NCBI GenBank assembly: GCA_023442755.1
Contig: JAEZXS010000347.1
Coordinates: forward strand, 1-9,965
Reading direction: 5' to 3'
Length of the DNA stretch: 9,965 bases
Origin: Pseudomonadota bacterium
Lineage (GTDB): Bacteria; Desulfobacterota; Syntrophobacteria; Syntrophobacterales; Syntrophobacteraceae
This document shows, one piece after another, positions 5,563 through 9,965 of this stretch (the stretch's first letter is position 1; every line of letters starts with the position of its first letter). Below the pieces are notes generated by a model, which had not been told where the DNA came from, did no database searches, and worked only from the letters and a program-made list of their open reading frames with translations. Made by a program: the position numbers and the translations under genes.

Positions 5563-7011
5563 CTATTCTCCTGAAATGACTACCGCTGCTTTGACTGGCT
5601 TGGCTCTCAAGTAGTTAGGGGTTGGGCACACCTTCAGGGTGACCGTTTTCTTCGGAGCCGATTTGCCGGTTTTGCTTTTTACCGGTAAAAGGTCAACTAT
5701 AGCCGAAGAGGCTCCTTCCGGAATGGTCACTGTTCCATCCAGTTGGGAATAATCCAAACCGTTTACTGCCGTTCCGCCGAGAGTGTATGTGACTTCAACG
5801 GGAGTTGACAGGTTGCCGGTCCGGAGAACTGCAAACTTGCCCGGCTGCCCTGTCGAGGCGCTGGGAGTAATTGCTTTAACAGACAAGAATTTCAAATCGG
5901 CGGCCGTTTCCCAGACCCAATCGAGGGGGATGGCGGTACCAAGACTAATGTTTTGGGGGTCCTGTGAGTCGAGTTCGAAATAAAGAACATGCATCCTGTT
6001 CTTGCCTTTGGCCGTTCGCAACAACATATGCGCTTTCCCGGAGCCTGGTTGCGCTAATGAATCCATCACCCAGTACTGACCATCGAAATGAGCGTGCACG
6101 GGGTAGTCATCCGTATCGGTATGGAATATGAAGAAAATATTAGGGTGCCCTTCCTCATCAATGAGAATATTGGGAGTTTCCCCCCATCCTTGGAGATTCA
6201 GGCTTTTTAACACATCGAGAGTGACCCAGTTGTTTTGTTGATCCCGCCTGGAATACTGAATGCTTTGAGAGGGTGCATTGTACGCTAAGGAGATAATGTG
6301 CGGGCCTCCCTGTTTATCGAGGGCAATTTTGTACGCCCCGCCTGTCCCTATTTCTTTGACATGCCATTTACCTTGAACATTGGAGCCCCAGTATAGCATT
6401 GGCTTCCCCGATTCGGCATAATTAGGGACACTGAAGGTGATGTGCGCTTTTCCCTGCTTCGTCAAAACCATGGAACCATATCCCAGACCAGGGTGAACAA
6501 CTTCAGTGGTCCATTCCCCCTCGGAAAGGACGGCATACGTCAGACCAGAATCCGTGTTGTAGAGAAAATGCGGCTGGCTTTTAGTATCTAACGCGATCGA
6601 TTCCGCCGAGAATCCATTGCCGGGCAGATAGGTCCATCTATAACTCTTTCTATTAAAAAAAGTGTAAGTAGGTTCCATACCCCCTTCCGCTGGATAGCCT
6701 ATAGAGGTGGCAGCGTGAAAATTTCCGGCGGGACCTATGGCGACAGGGACTGCCCCGATTTGAGATTGCTCACTTTTCCAAGCAGAACCATCGTAATAGA
6801 AATGAAACGCCCCACTGGAGGTGTCCATGAAGAAGTGCGGACAATCCTTTGAGTCGATCACGAGATTAGAAATACCCCGGATAATGTCAGGCTGAGCCAT
6901 ACTGGAAGGCACCGGTTGCACAACGCTTTTCCACGCGGCAATTGCTTGGCTGGAGAGAAGACAATAAGAAAGTATGCACAGAACAATTGTCGATAGCATA
7001 CGTGCATTCAT
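5563..7011 (-). CDS. Secreted propeller-like repeat protein with C-terminal Calx-beta domain
   Basis: A 482-residue exported protein. I start at the ATG at 7009-7011, preceded by AAAGGGGA at 5-6 bases; a longer in-frame start at 7056 would bury the signal peptide behind 15 charged residues. Residues 1-26 are a Sec signal peptide (MNARMLSTIVLCILSYCLLS, cleavage after AIA). Residues about 48-372 hold six or seven repeats of roughly 35-45 residues, each with a pattern hydrophobic-D-x-x-x-x-P-H-F/I followed by an aromatic strand and a Trp: LVIDSKDCPHFFMD, IALDTKSQPHFLYN, IALDKQGGPHIISL, ILIDEEGHPNIFFI. This is the look of a six- or seven-bladed beta-propeller. Residues about 375-480 are a Calx-beta domain (VTYTLGGTAVNGLDYSQLDG, then TVTIPEGASSAIVDLLPV). 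It probably lies outside the cytoplasmic membrane, in binding or adhesion; no enzyme motif is visible. No sorting signal or membrane anchor is seen. Confidence 0.85.
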   Translation of the reverse strand: MNARMLSTIVLCILSYCLLSSQAIAAWKSVVQPVPSSMAQPDIIRGISNLVIDSKDCPHFFMDTSSGAFHFYYDGSAWKSEQSQIGAVPVAIGPAGNFHAATSIGYPAEGGMEPTYTFFNRKSYRWTYLPGNGFSAESIALDTKSQPHFLYNTDSGLTYAVLSEGEWTTEVVHPGLGYGSMVLTKQGKAHITFSVPNYAESGKPMLYWGSNVQGKWHVKEIGTGGAYKIALDKQGGPHIISLAYNAPSQSIQYSRRDQQNNWVTLDVLKSLNLQGWGETPNILIDEEGHPNIFFIFHTDTDDYPVHAHFDGQYWVMDSLAQPGSGKAHMLLRTAKGKNRMHVLYFELDSQDPQNISLGTAIPLDWVWETAADLKFLSVKAITPSASTGQPGKFAVLRTGNLSTPVEVTYTLGGTAVNGLDYSQLDGTVTIPEGASSAIVDLLPVKSKTGKSAPKKTVTLKVCPTPNYLRAKPVKAAVVISGE

Positions 7012-7110
7012 GTCGTTCCCCTTTCTTCGAACGTTAATATTCAAAGATACGGGCAATTAACTTCGGATTTCATTCTTTCTAGGGGAGTTTATTAAGCAAT
7101 ATTTATGCCA

Positions 7111-7139
7111 TTAATAATATGAGATCTATCATAGTTCAA
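7111..7139 (-). promoter_or_regulatory. Possible promoter of the propeller/Calx-beta gene
   Basis: On the minus strand: TTGAAC (7134-7139, 4 of 6 of the -35 consensus), 17-base spacer, TATTAA (7111-7116, 4 of 6 of the -10 consensus). It sits in a locally AT-rich stretch (7080-7130) about 100 bases before the ATG at 7011. The match is moderate and other AT-rich hexamers nearby could serve instead. Confidence 0.35.
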
Positions 7140-7452
7140 AGGCCGCTTAGCTGAGGTTGTAAGGTCACTTGTGGGATATCTTTGTCGCAGCAAAAAAATG
7201 GATGTAGCTACTTGCTGGCTAGCGGATAGGACTTTTTCGCCACGAATTGTGCGGTAAAAAGGCAAGTAGTCGAGTGAACCCCACCTTGCAAGTAAAAGCA
7301 ACGTGGAGGTACTGCCGCGTAAATAAAACCAGTCTGAAAAGTTCTCAGTACCGGAAATGAAAAGCAAAACGCAGCGGTACACCGGGCCCGGTGGCATTGA
7401 CCGGAGATTCCGTCTTGAGATCGATTCGACTCCGAGCAACTCGCGCGCGTGC
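7140..7452. other. Hairpin-rich intergenic region, possible structured RNA
   Basis: This stretch between two minus-strand genes holds no recognisable protein; open frames of 86 and 115 codons across it have no family pattern or ribosome site. It has several inverted repeats. CTACTTGC (7208-7215) pairs with GCAAGTAG (7262-7269); directly inside, CTTTTT pairs with AAAAAG (7256-7261), and CAC with GTG around a five-base loop. Next, CCACCTTGC (7281-7289) pairs with GCAACGTGG (7298-7306) with one mismatch and an 8-base loop. Finally CACCGGGCCCGGTG (7380-7393) is a perfect 14-base palindrome, 60 bases after the DUF3574 stop. Whether this is one folded transcript or separate elements cannot be told by eye. 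Confidence 0.35.
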
Positions 7453-7911
7453 TCAGAACGAAGCCCATACAGCGCTTCGAACCCGTAAGACGGATTGCTG
7501 CGAGAACTTCAGTTTGTACTCTGCGATGATTTCCCGAAATGCCTTCTCATATTTTGTGCCGCCTCTATGAACGATCTGCAGCACCTTGCTGCGCTCATGC
7601 AGCATCTGCCCATTTTTTTCACACCAGTAGCCATGGGAGTCATAGGTTGTGAAGCCGGCCGGGAATCTCGCGGCAACGGCCGTTTTGAGAAACTCCATCC
7701 ATTGTTCTTCCGATACTTCCCCGTTGGAACCGGACATCCCGAAATAGAGCGTATCGCACACCATGCGAGAAAGGGGTTTCCCATAGGCGACCTCACGATT
7801 ACCAGCCGTTTGGTTCCGTTGCCCGGCCAGGCATGTGTCCGGCGTGAAGCTGAAAAGGAACATGCAGCAAATCAGAACAAAAACTGGTGGAATGCGCCGT
7901 TTTGAATACAT
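7453..7911 (-). CDS. DUF3574 family exported protein
   Basis: A 152-residue protein. Residues 52-152 carry the DUF3574 pattern: CDTLYFGMSGSNG, then VSEEQWMEFLKTAVAARFPA and GFTTYDSHGYW, then ERSKVLQIVH, and the very typical C-terminus QQSVLRVRSAVWASF. The domain's function is not established; it is a small single-domain family usually found as an exported or lipid-anchored protein. Residues 1-30 form a signal peptide (MYSKRRIPPVFVLICCMFLF, then a polar stretch ending CLAG); Cys27 is not in a canonical lipobox followed by a normal mature start, so I favour periplasmic rather than lipoprotein, without certainty. The start at 7911 has GGAAAGGA about nine bases upstream. It is divergent from the membrane spermidine-synthase-like gene. 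Confidence 0.85.
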   Translation of the reverse strand: MYSKRRIPPVFVLICCMFLFSFTPDTCLAGQRNQTAGNREVAYGKPLSRMVCDTLYFGMSGSNGEVSEEQWMEFLKTAVAARFPAGFTTYDSHGYWCEKNGQMLHERSKVLQIVHRGGTKYEKAFREIIAEYKLKFSQQSVLRVRSAVWASF

Positions 7912-8223
7912 TCGATGGTTTCCTTTCCAAAGGCCTCGATCCCCGTGCTCGATGCAAAGGGGAAAGCATACTCCAATGGTTCTCTGTAATCGCGAGCCGC
8001 CCCTGCTGCCGGCGCATATCGGATATCAGGATTATTGCGTCAGGTCATCATTTGAATCGGCATCATGGGTGCTTTTTTACACTGCTCCCGGATGGGGCTA
8101 CTTCTCGACCCCAAAAATTTGAGATGCAATTCGCATAGAGAGTTGCAGTTAGTCTATTGTTTCGGGTAAAGTCGAGGGACTGGGTCTTTAAAAAATCAAA
8201 CAAATATATCTTGGAGGGGCCTG
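7912..8223. other. Divergent intergenic region upstream of DUF3574 and the membrane synthase-like gene
   Basis: About 310 bases without a supported gene. It must hold the starts of both flanking transcripts. For the plus strand the best candidate is at 8143-8172. For the minus strand I see no convincing -35/-10 pair. A small hairpin, TGGGG/CCCCA around 11 bases, lies near 8094-8114, followed by AAAAATTT; it is too weak to call a terminator. Confidence 0.5.
8143..8172 (+). promoter_or_regulatory. Possible promoter of the membrane synthase-like gene
   Basis: TTGCAG (8143-8148), 18-base spacer, TAAAGT (8167-8172); each hexamer matches 4 of 6 consensus positions. It would start transcription near 8180, leaving a leader of about 45 AT-rich bases before the ribosome site GGAGGGG at 8213-8219. 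The match is weak. Confidence 0.25.
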
Positions 8224-9708
8224 ATGGGAGGGATAGTCCTGATCTTTGTCTCGATCTTTTCGGCTGGCATCGTATCTCTGCTCCTGGAACTTTCACTTCT
8301 GAGAGAATTTGTCTACATCTTCGGATCGACCGCAGTTTCCAATGCCATAATAATTTCGGTTTTTCTGGTCGGTCTGGCTCTGGGCGCCTATCTCGGCACC
8401 TGGAAAAAACTCGGCGTGCGCGATGAGATACAAGCCCGGCAAAGATTCGCGTTCATTCAACTGCTGAGCATCCTATTCATTCTTCTTTTCTTCATATCCA
8501 AGAAATATTTCATCTATCACTCCCAGGACCCCAATCTCGTCAGGCTGTATTTCATAATCTCGGTATTCGCCCCCTCTTTGCTCTCGGGACTCGCCTATTC
8601 CATCAGCGTAAAAATAATGCATTGGAGGGGCGAGAAGTTCATCACCTACATCTACGCATTCAGCACCCTGGGAAGTGTCGTGGGCGGACTGGCCCACGGG
8701 ATTATTCTCGTCCCGCTCTGGGGGATTCGATCCGCTTATGTCTGCGCCGTCGTTTTTGCCGGCATCGCACTCTACACAATGCATCCCGTCATGAACCCGG
8801 TGCGCAGGATTGCCCTGGGACTGCTGGTCGCCGGGGCCGTCACATGCATCCAGGGCGATTTCGACGATCTTCTCTTTCCCTCGAAAAACCTCCTGTTCAG
8901 CAAGGATAGTGAATTCGGGATAGTCGAGGTCTGGAGGCTGAGCGAATCCGAAGCGAGGTACAAACACCTGGCCCTGGGCGGCAGGGAAGGCGACTTCAGG
9001 CTCAAGGGCGAGCCGATCGATCTGAAGGTCAACAATATTCACCAGAGTTTTAACCTGCCGATCGATCGGAGGATTCATGAGCAGTGGGCGGAAACCAGCG
9101 TCCGGATCGTGAACCGCCCCGCCAAGGTCCTGCTGCTGGGATACGGCAGCGGCGTAACGGCCACGGCATTTCTCAAATCCCCGATGGTGGAACGGCTGGA
9201 TATTGTCGAAAATTGCGCGCCCCTGGTCGAAGCCGCCAGGATATTCTTTCCCGCCGAGATGGCGTATGTCGAGAACTCACCGAAATGCCGGTTCGTCATA
9301 GATGACTTTCGCGGCTACGTCCGATTCGCGGAGGAGAAATACGACATCATCGCCATGGACCATTCCATCGAAGACCCCTACGCGATCGGGTTCTTTACGG
9401 TGGAATTTTTCGACCAGATCAAACGCATCACCAACCCGAACGGAGTAGCCCTGCTCCTCGGGAAAGGTCTTTCCTGGAATACAACCCGGCTTTCATTCAA
9501 ATACATCTACAAGAACAACGATCCCGCTATCGAAACCGCTCTCAGGTCCGGCTGCCTTTACATGTCGGACGACGAATTCACCAGCCCCGCCGCCAGGGAT
9601 TACGTGCTGGTAAAAGATGGCATCAACGTCGAGGAGGACATCTTCTCGGACGAGCGCGTGGGGACCTTGGCGGAACTGGGTGAGGGAAAGGAACTGCTTA
9701 AGAATTGA
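8224..9708 (+). CDS. Membrane protein with C-terminal spermidine synthase-like domain
   Basis: A 494-residue protein. Residues 1-212 hold six or seven membrane spans (about 4-26, 37-58, 77-95, 105-125, 140-163, 168-187, 193-212). The segments FSAGIVSLLLELSLLREFVY and GSTAVSNAIIISVFLVGLAL are typical of membrane-fused spermidine synthase homologues. Residues about 225-494 form a Rossmann methyltransferase-like domain: VLLLGYGSGVTATAFL (303-317) as the nucleotide loop, acidic Glu329 in LDIVEN, VIDDFRGYVRFAEEKYDIIAMD (358-379), then DPYAIGFFTVEFFDQIKRI and NPNGVALLLGKGLS. The loop reads GYGSG rather than the GGGDGG of true spermidine synthases, so polyamine synthesis is unproven; transfer of an aminopropyl or related group to a membrane-proximal substrate is one possibility. 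Start: ATG at 8224 behind GGAGGGG at 4 bases. It is a single gene. Confidence 0.88.
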   Translation: MGGIVLIFVSIFSAGIVSLLLELSLLREFVYIFGSTAVSNAIIISVFLVGLALGAYLGTWKKLGVRDEIQARQRFAFIQLLSILFILLFFISKKYFIYHSQDPNLVRLYFIISVFAPSLLSGLAYSISVKIMHWRGEKFITYIYAFSTLGSVVGGLAHGIILVPLWGIRSAYVCAVVFAGIALYTMHPVMNPVRRIALGLLVAGAVTCIQGDFDDLLFPSKNLLFSKDSEFGIVEVWRLSESEARYKHLALGGREGDFRLKGEPIDLKVNNIHQSFNLPIDRRIHEQWAETSVRIVNRPAKVLLLGYGSGVTATAFLKSPMVERLDIVENCAPLVEAARIFFPAEMAYVENSPKCRFVIDDFRGYVRFAEEKYDIIAMDHSIEDPYAIGFFTVEFFDQIKRITNPNGVALLLGKGLSWNTTRLSFKYIYKNNDPAIETALRSGCLYMSDDEFTSPAARDYVLVKDGINVEEDIFSDERVGTLAELGEGKELLKN

Positions 9709-9712
9709 TATG

Positions 9713-9728
9713 CCCTGCCCCGACAGGG
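9713..9728 (+). terminator. Weak hairpin after the membrane synthase-like gene
   Basis: Stem CCCTG (9713-9717) and CAGGG (9724-9728) with a six-base loop, starting 5 bases after the stop codon at 9708 and followed by GG-rich rather than T-rich sequence. It lies between convergent genes. It could stall transcription but is not a standard intrinsic terminator. Confidence 0.25.
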
Positions 9729-9771
9729 GGGGCGGCATTCCATGCTGACTGGCGGGTTTCCTTCACAGCCC

Positions 9772-9965
9772 TCAGGACATTGGTTGTCCGGGAATCTGTG
9801 CACCGTGCCAGACTGCGACAATCCAGATAATCTCTCCCCTGGCCCGGTAGAAGAACCGATAAGGTGAGACGACTACCTCCCGGTAAGGCAGTTCCGGAAA
9901 TTCAGGTATGATTCTCCCTGATTCCGGGAAATCCTCGAGCCTTCGCAGAACCGTTTCAACCCGGT
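9772..9965 (-). CDS. RelE/ParE-family toxin, C-terminal part
   Basis: On the minus strand the frame is open from the window edge to a TGA at 9772-9774, giving 63 complete residues. It reads RVETVLRRLEDFPESGRIIP, EFPELPYREVVVSPYRFFYR, then ARGEIIWIVAVWHGAQIPGQ. This is the typical second half of ParE-like toxins: the helix ending FPESGR, the strand YREVVVSPYRFFYR and the closing strand IWIVAVWHGAQ. These toxins act on gyrase (ParE) or ribosome-bound mRNA (RelE); the branch cannot be fixed without the N-terminus. Its antitoxin would normally sit just upstream of the toxin start, beyond base 9965. The length to the stop is normal, so this copy looks intact at its 3' end, unlike the hicAB and antitoxin remnants at 5160-5403. 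Confidence 0.85.
   Translation of the reverse strand, partial: RVETVLRRLEDFPESGRIIPEFPELPYREVVVSPYRFFYRARGEIIWIVAVWHGAQIPGQPMS

Noticed and set aside
7092..7439. 115-codon minus-strand open frame starting MLGVESISRR
   Set aside because: No ribosome site, no family pattern, composition like translated noncoding sequence, and it spans the inverted repeats of the spacer.
7470..7500. gcttcgaacccg near 7474-7486, resembling the TTCGAACCC arm of a tRNA
   Set aside because: It lies inside the last codons of the DUF3574 gene (SVLRVRSAVWASF), and no acceptor or anticodon stem can be built around it.
8473..9078. 201-codon minus-strand open frame
   Set aside because: It is the antisense shadow of the membrane synthase-like gene, whose motifs and membrane spans are unmistakable on the plus strand.

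Overview
The window looks like a chromosomal stretch of a Gram-negative bacterium of moderate GC content. Its mix of a Lol-type lipoprotein, secreted envelope proteins, an Ada/AlkA/Ogt alkylation-repair pair, a membrane spermidine-synthase-like protein and two dispersed repeat families (gtgggagcggcttgcagcc and cgcgaag tandem) would fit a deltaproteobacterium (Desulfobacterota, for example a Syntrophobacter-like syntroph or sulfate reducer). That placement is inference from gene content and repeats; there is no rRNA or tRNA to confirm it.

Layout. 1-234: 3' end of an unrecognised plus-strand gene. 642-1310 (minus): an outer-membrane lipoprotein of unknown role with a good sigma-70-like promoter. 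1710-3784 (minus): a two-gene alkylation-damage operon, an Ada sensor/AraC activator fused to AlkA glycosylase, followed with a 4-nt ATGA overlap by a separate Ogt methyltransferase. 3933-4439 (plus, divergent): a NimA-like flavin-binding protein. 4440-5562: about 1.1 kb without an intact gene, holding three to five degenerate copies of a composite repeat, then gene wreckage: a frameshifted hicA 3' end with the first codons of hicB (plus) running into a remnant of an addiction-module antitoxin (minus). 5563-7011 (minus): a secreted protein of propeller-like repeats plus a Calx-beta domain, whose TAG stop is followed by a 42-codon open extension. 7012-7452: promoter plus a hairpin-rich noncoding stretch. 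7453-7911 (minus): a DUF3574 exported protein. 8224-9708 (plus): a multi-pass membrane protein with a C-terminal spermidine-synthase-like methyltransferase fold. 9772-9965 (minus): the C-terminal part of a RelE/ParE-family toxin cut by the window edge.

How the genes fit together. The only clear functional unit is the repair operon: the Ada/AraC part should sense methyl phosphotriesters and activate transcription, AlkA excises alkylated bases, and Ogt directly reverses O6-alkylguanine. The classical single-chain Ada is thus split, with AlkA placed where the methyltransferase domain normally sits. The other genes are single transcription units. I found no convincing undescribed multi-gene system. 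The best accessory signals are the toxin-antitoxin graveyard, the composite repeat cluster beside it, the in-frame extension after the Calx-beta gene, and the structured intergenic region at 7208-7393.
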